A stretch of 64,000 nucleotides of DNA from an uncultured Planktomarina sp. (GTDB lineage: Bacteria; Pseudomonadota; Alphaproteobacteria; Rhodobacterales; Rhodobacteraceae). The position numbers and the translations under genes are program-made. The stretch spans positions 1-64,000 of the forward strand of contig CALSQF010000006.1 of assembly GCA_943788425.1 (NCBI GenBank), read 5' to 3'. This document shows, piece after piece, positions 57,623 through 64,000 of the stretch. The first letter of the stretch is position 1; each line of letters starts with the position of its first letter. The notes under the pieces are model-generated. The model had not been told where the DNA came from. It was given only the letters and a program-made list of their open reading frames with translations, and searched no databases.

Positions 57623-58393
57623 ATGCCGTTTCAAAGAGTTGACTCAGAAAAATTGTCAAAATCCGTTGTTCGGCAAGTAGAACAGCTAATTCTGCGCGGC
57701 ATTTTGCGTCCAGGCGAGCGCTTGCCCTCAGAGCGAGAACTTGCGGAAAAGCTGGCTGTATCGCGCCCCTCGCTTCGGGAGGCCCTGAGTGAGTTACAGC
57801 AAGCTGGGCTTCTTACGGCGCGCGCAGGCGCAGGAATTTTTGTGGCAGAGGTTTTAGGCTCTGCTTTTTCCCCGGCCCTCATGCGGTTGTTTTCAACCCA
57901 TGATGAAGCGGTTTACGACTATCTGGCATTTCGCAAAGATTTGGAGGGCCTGGCCGCAGAACGAGCCGCCCGAATCGGATCTGATACGGACCTCAAGGTC
58001 ATCAACACCATTTACAATAAAATGGAGGCGGCACAATCCAAGCGCTCTACGGACGAAGAGGCGCGATTGGATGCTCAGTTTCACATGTCGATCTGCGAAG
58101 CGGGGCATAATGTGGTGATGCTACATATGATGCGCTCAATGTATGATCTGCTCCAGACCGGGGTATTTTACAATCGCAAGGCAACATTTCGACAAAAAAG
58201 TGGCCGGTCGCAACTGCTGGAACAACATGGTGCAATCAATGATGCGATCCAATCACGCAACCCAGATACAGCAAGGCAAGCGGTGCATTTACACTTGGAT
58301 TTCGTCGGTGGAGTTTTGAAAGAACAGGAGCGCGCCAACAAAAATGAGGAGATCGCCAAGCTGCGCTTTTCTCATGCGTTAGACCGGCCCTAA
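57623..58393 (+). CDS. FadR-subfamily GntR regulator, probable glycolate regulator
   Basis: A 256-residue regulator. The winged helix (about residues 10-78) has GERLPSERELAEKLAVSRPSLREALSELQQAGLL. The C-terminal FCD ligand domain (about 95-235) keeps the metal-binding residues D (ARLDAQFHMSICEAGHN) and H (EQHGAINDAI; VHLHLDFV). Members include GlcC, LldR and PdhR, which sense small hydroxy or keto acids. No target gene is next to it; a matching operator lies in front of glcDEF at 39921. It is therefore proposed to regulate glycolate oxidase. Confidence 0.85.
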   Translation: MPFQRVDSEKLSKSVVRQVEQLILRGILRPGERLPSERELAEKLAVSRPSLREALSELQQAGLLTARAGAGIFVAEVLGSAFSPALMRLFSTHDEAVYDYLAFRKDLEGLAAERAARIGSDTDLKVINTIYNKMEAAQSKRSTDEEARLDAQFHMSICEAGHNVVMLHMMRSMYDLLQTGVFYNRKATFRQKSGRSQLLEQHGAINDAIQSRNPDTARQAVHLHLDFVGGVLKEQERANKNEEIAKLRFSHALDRP

Positions 58394-58453
58394 GATCCCG
58401 TTTGGAGATCACCTTTCCCAAAAATGCACTCGACGCAGATGCGGCGCGGCACA

Positions 58454-58485
58454 AATAAGCCCAAGGTTCGCACCTCGGACTTATT
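58454..58485 (-). terminator. Terminator of the F0 ATP synthase operon
   Basis: A 14-base stem with two mismatches (AATAAG...CTTATT ends) closes on a GCGA-type tetraloop on the minus strand, 18 bases after the last atp gene. It lies between convergent genes and may serve both strands. Confidence 0.6.
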
Positions 58486-58503
58486 CTCAATTCACATAAC
58501 CAG

Positions 58504-59061
58504 CTAGTGTAGCTTTGAACCAACCTGTTCAATAGCATCGTCAATTAAACCATTGCCATCTGCCACAGTCATTTGATTTTCGATGATGCTGCGAGCTGCA
58601 GCCACGGCCACAATTATTGCTTCATCACGCACATCTTTGATCGCTGAGGCTTCTGCGGATGCAATCTGCTCCTCCGCAGCAACCATGCGGCGCGCAACAG
58701 AGTTTTTGATGTCAGCCTTGGCCTGCTCAGCCGCCGTAGCAGCCTCGACGCGCGCGGCCTCCACAATCCGGTCGGCTTGCGCTTGGACTTCAGCTTGCTT
58801 TTTCTCGTAAGAGGCCAGCAGCGCCCTCGCCGCTTCATGCAGAGAACGGGCTTCTTCCAACTCTGAGCGAATGCCGTCCGCACGGGCGTCCAGAATCTCA
58901 CCAAGCATTTTCGGCACACCAAAATACAGAACCAACGCCACAAAGCCAGCAAACGCCAAAGTGACCACGAAATCGGTATTATGGAGTGAGAAGAATGCTC
59001 CACTGGCGGCAAGCGCCGGTGAGGCCAAAACTGTCACTATTAGGACTAAAAGATATCTCAT
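58504..59061 (-). CDS. atpF: ATP synthase F0 subunit b
   Basis: A 185-residue subunit with a signal-like N-terminus, one membrane helix (about 28-48) and a long charged coiled coil (about 60-150). It forms the peripheral stalk with b'. It lies 3 bases after the b' gene and is the last gene of the operon. Confidence 0.93.
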   Translation of the reverse strand: MRYLLVLIVTVLASPALAASGAFFSLHNTDFVVTLAFAGFVALVLYFGVPKMLGEILDARADGIRSELEEARSLHEAARALLASYEKKQAEVQAQADRIVEAARVEAATAAEQAKADIKNSVARRMVAAEEQIASAEASAIKDVRDEAIIVAVAAARSIIENQMTVADGNGLIDDAIEQVGSKLH

Positions 59062-59064
59062 GTC

Positions 59065-59604
59065 TTAGCCTTTCATCCGTTCAATCACGGCGGCTGTTAC
59101 GGTTTTGGCATCTGCCTTACCGCCCAGCGCGGCAACGATTTCTTTTGTTGTTGCTTTGGCGACAATCTTAACATTTGCTTTCGCCGAGTCGCGAATTTCA
59201 GCCAGTTCTGCTGCCGCTTCTTTTGTCCGAGCAGAGATCTGAGCATCGGCCTTGGCTAATTCTTCGTCTAGCTGACCCTGAATTTCAGCACGCATTAAGA
59301 CGTTAATATTCTGAGCCTCAGCACGTGCATCGCCAAGAGCTTTTTCATAGGCCTCTTCAGCCGCAAGCGCTTGGCTCTTCAAGTCTTCCGCTTCAGCCAG
59401 ATCATTCGTGATCGTACCGGCACGATCTGCCAAAGCACCACCGATACGCGGCAGGGCAATGCGCGACAAGATGAAGTAGATCACAACAAGCGTTATGACC
59501 AACCAAAAGATTTGGTTCGAGAAGGTCGAAAAATCCAGCTGTGGCATGCCTACCTTTGCAGCACCGCCCACGGCTTGACCCGCATCTGTTGTCTGTGTTG
59601 CCAT
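59065..59604 (-). CDS. atpF': ATP synthase F0 subunit b'
   Basis: A 179-residue b-type subunit with one N-terminal membrane helix (about 30-50) and a long coiled coil. Phototrophic and related alphaproteobacteria carry two different b subunits; this one, located directly after subunit c, is b'. It completes the peripheral stalk. Confidence 0.92.
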   Translation of the reverse strand: MATQTTDAGQAVGGAAKVGMPQLDFSTFSNQIFWLVITLVVIYFILSRIALPRIGGALADRAGTITNDLAEAEDLKSQALAAEEAYEKALGDARAEAQNINVLMRAEIQGQLDEELAKADAQISARTKEAAAELAEIRDSAKANVKIVAKATTKEIVAALGGKADAKTVTAAVIERMKG

Positions 59605-59675
59605 ATCAATTCCTCCAATACCTGAGGGCGAACTAGGGCTTCAATGAGGCCCCAGAACCTTAAGGAAAGGATGGC

Positions 59676-59912
59676 TTATACTGCGAACATCAGCAGCAAA
59701 GCGACGAGGAATGAGAAAATCCCCAAGGCTTCTGCAAACGCAATGCCAATGAACATCGTTGCAGTTTGGCCGCCAGCGGCAGAAGGGTTGCGCAGTGCGC
59801 CTGATATAAAGTTGCCCACAACATGGCCAACACCAACGGCTGCGCCGCCCATGCCAGTACATGCCAAGCCAGCACCAATGTAAGCACCCATTTGTACGAT
59901 ATCGCCAGTCAT
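59676..59912 (-). CDS. atpE: ATP synthase F0 subunit c
   Basis: A 78-residue double-helix proteolipid. The polar loop is ALRNPSA near 40, and the proton-carrying glutamate is in [11 protein letters not shown] near 61, indicating a proton (not clearly sodium) enzyme. A ring of c subunits turns the rotor. Confidence 0.96.
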   Translation of the reverse strand: MTGDIVQMGAYIGAGLACTGMGGAAVGVGHVVGNFISGALRNPSAAGGQTATMFIGIAFAEALGIFSFLVALLLMFAV

Positions 59913-59962
59913 TTCATAGTCTCCTTGATTTCATTTATAATAGATAAGTTGAAGCTCGTAAC

Positions 59963-60745
59963 TTAGTGATGCGGATGCAATGCATCCCGCAAATACACAC
60001 AGGTCAGAATTGCAAATACATATGCCTGGATGAAGGAAACGAGCACTTCTAGGGCATATATAGCTGTGATCGCGAGAATCGACAGCGGTGTCACTACCAG
60101 TCCAATACCCGTCGAAATAAGAATCAGAGGCGCAAACGCTGCGAACACTTTAATAACAGCGTGACCCGCCATCATGTTGCCAGCTAAACGAATAGAGTGG
60201 CTTACGGGGCGCACGAAGTACGAAATCACCTCGATCAGCGCCAAGATTGGGCGTAACACAAGTGGGGCAGATGAAATCCAAAACACGCTCAAAAAGCTAA
60301 AACCATTTTTTACAAACCCCAGGATGGTAACCGCTAGGAATACTGCCATAGCCATTACGGCTGTTACCGCAATGTGACTTGTGGTGGTGAACGCCATCGG
60401 AAGGAGGCCGAGGAAGTTAGCAACAACAATGAACATGAAAAGTGTCATAATGTATGGAAAGTAGACAACGCCGTCTTTGCCGGTCACGTCTTCAACCATC
60501 TTGTAAATAAACCCATATGCCAACTCTGCAATTGACTGACTACGTGTTGGAACCAAAGCCCGGCCGCGGGCTCCCAAAACCAAAATTGCAAAGATTACCA
60601 GAATTGAGACGCCCATCCATAGTGTCACGTTGGTGATCGTAAACCATTCCACCGGGCCCGCACCAAACAATGGTGTTACCTGAAATTGATCCATCGGATG
60701 AAATACGAGGCCTGCTTCTGCTTCGCCATGTGTTTCTGTTGCCAA
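59963..60745 (-). CDS. atpB: ATP synthase F0 subunit a
   Basis: A 260-residue membrane protein with five to six helices. The essential arginine is in [14 protein letters not shown] near 183, forming the proton half-channels with the c ring. The gap to atpE is 50 bases and to atpI 4 bases. Confidence 0.95.
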   Translation of the reverse strand: MATETHGEAEAGLVFHPMDQFQVTPLFGAGPVEWFTITNVTLWMGVSILVIFAILVLGARGRALVPTRSQSIAELAYGFIYKMVEDVTGKDGVVYFPYIMTLFMFIVVANFLGLLPMAFTTTSHIAVTAVMAMAVFLAVTILGFVKNGFSFLSVFWISSAPLVLRPILALIEVISYFVRPVSHSIRLAGNMMAGHAVIKVFAAFAPLILISTGIGLVVTPLSILAITAIYALEVLVSFIQAYVFAILTCVYLRDALHPHH

Positions 60746-60749
60746 GGTC

Positions 60750-61073
60750 TCAGCCCTCTTTTTCGTCTGCGGCTCGCGCCATGTGCATTTTTTGAACTTC
60801 CTGGGCCGTGCGCATCATCGTGCGCACACCGGCCACAAAGCCCAAAACTATAAACAAGACCAGGAAAATTGGCAGTGTGCCAAACAGCCTATCCAAGCCA
60901 TACCCAATCCCAAATCCAATGACGATTCCAGCCACCAATTCTATCACCATACGCCAGGCCATATTGGCCATTGTATGATGCTCCTCTTTGGCAGGTTTTG
61001 GCGCCGTCGTAGCCTTCATCCTCGCAATGCGATTTTCGAGCTCAGTGAGCTTCTGCGGATCTGGCGTCGGCAC
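60750..61073 (-). CDS. atpI: AtpI/AtpZ assembly protein
   Basis: A 107-residue protein with two membrane helices (about residues 45-63 and 72-92) and a charged N-terminus, of the AtpI type that helps c-ring assembly. GTG 61073 is chosen because GGGAG lies 6 bases upstream and it gives the usual length. The open frame to 61145 has no family support. It leads the F0 operon; the F1 genes are elsewhere. Confidence 0.85.
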   Translation of the reverse strand: MPTPDPQKLTELENRIARMKATTAPKPAKEEHHTMANMAWRMVIELVAGIVIGFGIGYGLDRLFGTLPIFLVLFIVLGFVAGVRTMMRTAQEVQKMHMARAADEKEG

Positions 61074-61175
61074 ATAAAACTCCCGTCCAAGAGTGATGCG
61101 AGGGGGATAGTCGCCTCTGCACGGAGAGTCAATTCCAGTTTGCATGCAAGTACTCGACCTAACTAATTGTTTTTA

Positions 61176-61192
61176 AATTATTTTAAATAATT
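61176..61192. promoter_or_regulatory. A/T-rich near-palindrome between atpI and arsR-type gene
   Basis: AATTATTTTAAATAATT is an almost perfect palindrome in the 227-base gap between divergent atpI and the ArsR gene. It could be an ArsR operator or part of the atp promoter; A/T richness alone could also produce it. Confidence 0.3.
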
Positions 61193-61300
61193 GCACTCCC
61201 GTCATCGATCATGAGTCATAGCCAATCACCTCAAATAACGTCAAAAGGGATATTCAACCATTCGGTTGACGATCGGATCGCGTTGGGTATCAGTAAGGAT

Positions 61301-61627
61301 ATGGCCAGCTCTCTTGATCTCATCTTTTCCGCCCTCTCAGACCCAACGAGGCGAGAAATCCTCACCTTGCTGCTGGAAGATGACATGGCTGTGACCGATG
61401 TAGCGGAACCTTTTGAGATGTCTTTGGCGGCGATCTCCAAGCATTTAGCTGTACTAACCAACGCCAGACTGATCCAACAAGAACGCCGCGGCCGAGTAAA
61501 ATGGTGCAAACTAGATCCCTATGCCATGCAGGCCGCCGGGGCTTGGATGCAAGGCTTCGGTCACTTTGAACCGCTCGATCTAGATGGGTTGGAAGCCTAC
61601 ATAAAAAAGAACCTCCAGAACTCGTAA
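61301..61627 (+). CDS. ArsR-family regulator (SdpR-like)
   Basis: A 108-residue winged-helix repressor: LIFSALSDPTRREILTLLLED near 6, MAVTDVAEPFEMSLAAISKHLAVL recognition region near 30-52. There are no clear metal-ligand cysteines (the single C in VKWCKLDP is not a CxC box), so it is not an obvious metal sensor. ATG 61301 has TAAGGAT in front. The 61211 ATG lacks a ribosome site. Its usual partner (an SRPBCC protein) is not adjacent. Confidence 0.85.
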   Translation: MASSLDLIFSALSDPTRREILTLLLEDDMAVTDVAEPFEMSLAAISKHLAVLTNARLIQQERRGRVKWCKLDPYAMQAAGAWMQGFGHFEPLDLDGLEAYIKKNLQNS

Positions 61628-61682
61628 TCCCTACAGCCTCTATTCGCATCCTAAGTGCCCATGGCAAGAATTAAAAGGCCGC

Positions 61683-61759
61683 TGGTGACCCAGGCAGGAT
61701 TCGAACCTGCAACCTGCCCCTTAGGAGGGGGCTGCTCTATCCAGTTGAGCCACTGAGCC
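61683..61759 (-). tRNA. tRNA-Arg (anticodon CCT)
   Basis: A full 77-base cloverleaf including an encoded CCA end. The acceptor GGCTCAG pairs with CTGGGTC with wobbles. The D arm is GCTC/GAGC. The anticodon stem GCCCC/GGGGC holds loop CTCCTAA, giving anticodon CCT. The T arm GCAGG-TTCGAAT-CCTGC is perfect. It reads AGG codons. It is the only tRNA in the window. Confidence 0.97.
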
Positions 61760-61891
61760 ACGCAACCCTAGTGCCAAAAATATCTTGGGAAATCCAGTGC
61801 CTGAATTGTAGAAGTTTTGGCTTATTCAGGCCGGGTGCATACTAGGCTTGGACATTCCGCATTGGCTTGGGTAACGTTTTGGAAGTTAAAT

Positions 61892-62926
61892 ATGGATCAA
61901 AACATGAGTCAACAAAAGCGCCCTCTGACCCTCCGAGATGTGTCCGAAGTTTCAGGTGTATCAGAGATGACGGTGAGCCGCGTGTTGCGCAATCGAGGCG
62001 ATGTCTCGGCCGCGACGCGGGAGAAAGTGTTAAACGCAACCAAAACCCTGGGCTATGTGCCAAATAAAATTGCTGGGGCCTTGGCCTCTCAGCGGGTGAA
62101 TTTAGTGGCGGTAATTATTCCGTCTTTGTCAAACATGGTTTTCCCCGAAGTGATGACCGGCATATCCGATGCGCTGGATGACACACCCTTGCAACCTGTT
62201 GTTGGCGTGACCAATTATCTACCCGAACGTGAAGAAAAAGTCCTCTATGAAATGCTCTCTTGGCGCCCCTCCGGCGTGATCATTGCAGGGCTGGAGCAAT
62301 CAGAGACGTCACGCGCGATGCTCATAAACTCCGGTATTCCAGTGGTGCAAATCATGGATATTGACGGCGAACCCATTGATGCCATGGTCGGTATTTCCCA
62401 CCGGCGCGCCGGGCGCAAAATGGCAGAAGCGATTTTAAAGTCTGGGTACCAAAATATCGGGTTCATGGGCACACAAATGCCGCTCGATCATCGGGCCCGC
62501 AAGCGTTTTGAAGGCTTCACCCAGGCCTTAGGCAAACAGGGTGTCGAGATTATGGATCAGGAGTTTTACACCGGCGGTTCAGCATTGGCCAAAGGCCGCG
62601 AAATGACCGCCGCAATGATGGAACGCTCCCCAGAATTGGATTTTATGTATTATTCCAATGATATGATTGGTGCAGGTGGGCTTTTGCATCTGCGCGAACA
62701 AGGTATAAATGTTCCCGAACAGATGGGTTTGGCGGGGTTCAACAAAGTCGAACTGATTGACGGCCTGCCGCAGAAATTGGCCACGATGGACAGCTGTCGT
62801 TTTGAGATCGGTCAAATGGCAGCCAAAATTATTGCGGCGCGCAACGATCCTTCGCTGGAACCTATGAGCAATGTGATCGAGCTATCACCGAAGATCGCCT
62901 ATGGTGACACCCTACGACGCAAATAG
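61892..62926 (+). CDS. LacI-family transcriptional regulator (GntR-I type)
   Basis: A 344-residue LacI regulator with HTH LTLRDVSEVSGVSEMTVSRVLRN (about residues 11-33), hinge ALASQRVNLVAVIIP, and a sugar-binding domain. It resembles gluconate-type repressors. ATG 61892 follows GGAAG; the earlier ATG 61817 has no HTH match. No sugar gene is adjacent, so its target is unknown. Confidence 0.88.
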   Translation: MDQNMSQQKRPLTLRDVSEVSGVSEMTVSRVLRNRGDVSAATREKVLNATKTLGYVPNKIAGALASQRVNLVAVIIPSLSNMVFPEVMTGISDALDDTPLQPVVGVTNYLPEREEKVLYEMLSWRPSGVIIAGLEQSETSRAMLINSGIPVVQIMDIDGEPIDAMVGISHRRAGRKMAEAILKSGYQNIGFMGTQMPLDHRARKRFEGFTQALGKQGVEIMDQEFYTGGSALAKGREMTAAMMERSPELDFMYYSNDMIGAGGLLHLREQGINVPEQMGLAGFNKVELIDGLPQKLATMDSCRFEIGQMAAKIIAARNDPSLEPMSNVIELSPKIAYGDTLRRK

Positions 62927-63577
62927 TTAAGGTGGGTTGGGGAAAATCACCGGGCGATCGCCAGCCTGCCATTCGGGGTATTTTGTCATGATGCTGACAA
63001 AACGGTCCGACGCCAAAAATCTGGACAGCCAGCGCTGCAGGTTTGGCCAGGGTTGGGCATCAAACCTGCTGCGGTCACTATTGGCAAATTGACGTATGAA
63101 TGGCACAATTGCCATATCGGCCAGGGTGCATGTTGCGCCAAAAATCCAATCTGAGCTGGCAATTTGCGAATTTAAATCCAACAAAAATTCCGCCGCCCGT
63201 CCGCGCTCTTGTTCAGGATCTAGATCGGGATAGCGCACGGCATATTTCGTATGATCCAACGCGGTTTTGAACGGCCCGTCACAGCGCGCAATCCACTCAT
63301 ATCCCGCCTCCGGCATGACCAGCCAGCTTTCTGGATCTGATTGATCCAAAGCCCAAAGCATTACCTCAAGGCTTTCCTCAATCACCACAGAGGGCGTCAC
63401 CAAAACAGGCACGGTGCCCTTCGGAGAGCTGGCGAGGAATTCTGGCGCCTTCTCCCGTAACACGATCTCCCGCAGCTCCACCGTTAAGCCAGACGCCAAA
63501 ATCGCCACCCGAGCACGCATAGCATAGGGACAGCGCCGAAAGCTGTATAAAACTGGCGACGACGCATCCAAGCTCAC
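62927..63577 (-). CDS. Glutathione S-transferase family protein
   Basis: A 216-residue thioredoxin-fold GST. The active-site-like FRRCPYAMRARVA near 13-25 has the CPYA of glutaredoxin-type GSTs. KGTVPVLVTP and EESLEVMLW near 53-75 bind glutathione. The C-terminal helical domain follows. It overlaps the mtaB stop by ATGA, so both share a transcript. Substrate is unknown. Confidence 0.87.
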   Translation of the reverse strand: MSLDASSPVLYSFRRCPYAMRARVAILASGLTVELREIVLREKAPEFLASSPKGTVPVLVTPSVVIEESLEVMLWALDQSDPESWLVMPEAGYEWIARCDGPFKTALDHTKYAVRYPDLDPEQERGRAAEFLLDLNSQIASSDWIFGATCTLADMAIVPFIRQFANSDRSRFDAQPWPNLQRWLSRFLASDRFVSIMTKYPEWQAGDRPVIFPNPP

Positions 63578-64000
63578 GCGGCGCGCCCAAGCAATTGCGT
63601 GCCAGAAGTTGCTGTGATCTCTGCAGAAACAATCTGACCTTCCGGTTGAGCCTGATCAAAAGTCACTTCCGCAAATTGTTGTGTGCGACCCATCGTAGGA
63701 CTCTCCATCAACACGCTGTGAATTTGCCCGATCTGCGCCACAAGATGGCGCTCAACCTGCGCCTCTCCTGCCTGGCGCAGGCGGGCGGCGCGGTCTTTGA
63801 TGGCGCGACCATTCACCTGCGGCATGCGGGCGGCAGGCGTGCCATTGCGCACAGAATAGGGAAAGACGTGTAGCCACGTCAGGTTGCAATCCCGCACCAG
63901 CGCCAAGGAATTCTCAAAATGGGCTTCGGTCTCCGTCGGAAACCCCGCAATAATATCCGCGCCAAATGTCATCTCAGGGCGCAGGCACAGCGCCTCCTCA
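63574..64000 (-). CDS. mtaB: tRNA t6A37 methylthiotransferase MtaB, C-terminal part
   Basis: The frame runs off the window end at 64000; about 142 residues are present. It has the radical-SAM half-barrel segment MTFGADIIAGFPTETEAHF, VFPYSVRNGTPAARMPQV and the C-terminal TRAM-like region. These fit MtaB (2-methylthio-t6A37 in tRNA) rather than RimO. The N-terminal iron-sulfur domain is outside the window. Confidence 0.85.
   Translation of the reverse strand, partial: EEALCLRPEMTFGADIIAGFPTETEAHFENSLALVRDCNLTWLHVFPYSVRNGTPAARMPQVNGRAIKDRAARLRQAGEAQVERHLVAQIGQIHSVLMESPTMGRTQQFAEVTFDQAQPEGQIVSAEITATSGTQLLGRAA

Noticed and set aside
61683-61759. tRNA as an integration site for a mobile element
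   Set aside because: No integrase, no repeated tRNA 3' end and no foreign gene block next to it within the window.

Overview
The window looks like chromosome of a marine alphaproteobacterium of the Roseobacter group (Rhodobacteraceae). The evidence is a split F0-only ATP synthase operon with paired b and b' subunits, glcDEF, a TauR-type MocR regulator next to a taurine-pyruvate aminotransferase, the MoxR/DUF58/DUF4159 cluster, DUF1285, DUF1523 and a zf-CHCC protein. Composition is mid-range in G+C, lower than in many cultured roseobacters. A streamlined, RCA/Planktomarina-like lineage is possible but cannot be proved from one window.

Layout. 1-4000: taurine remnant, with a twice-frameshifted tpa, tauR and a TauE/TSUP exporter. 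4000-17440: galactoside cluster. An IclR regulator and a MalK-type ATPase face a binding protein, two permeases, a broken GH36 alpha-galactosidase, a galactose-dehydrogenase-like SDR, DgoK, DgoA, an SMP-30 lactonase, a GH42 beta-galactosidase and GalM. Together these make an import plus DeLey-Doudoroff route; only galactonate dehydratase is not seen. 17460-22990: ureidoglycolate lyase, a class III aminotransferase and a fused HyuA/HyuB protein. 23170-24950: a decayed RTX gene. 24970-34180: rpe, deoC with a double aldehyde dehydrogenase, small membrane proteins, an SDR, an alpha/beta hydrolase, gabD and hsp20. 34300-34870: WYL-regulator remnant. 35100-39910: secreted serine protease and glcDEF. 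39990-47370: DUF599 protein and a four-gene MoxR operon. 47430-57500: housekeeping genes (DUF1285, RluE-type pseudouridine synthase, trans-sulfuration enzyme, polA, ABC ATPase, HIT protein, PfkB kinase, nth, OmpA lipoprotein). 57590-61630: FadR-type GntR regulator, F0 ATP synthase operon and ArsR regulator. 61680-64000: tRNA-Arg(CCT), LacI regulator, GST and the 3' part of mtaB.

The most useful observations concern regulation and decay. An inverted repeat TGGT-N11-ACCA lies over the likely -10 of glcD and again over the -10 of the FadR-type regulator gene about 18 kb away. This links an otherwise orphan regulator to glycolate oxidase. Five accessory genes are broken (tpa, GH36, RTX, a WYL regulator and a small secreted protein), while every housekeeping gene reads cleanly. 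That pattern favours real gene decay over sequencing error. I found no CRISPR array, insertion sequence, prophage or rRNA, and no clearly new multi-gene system.
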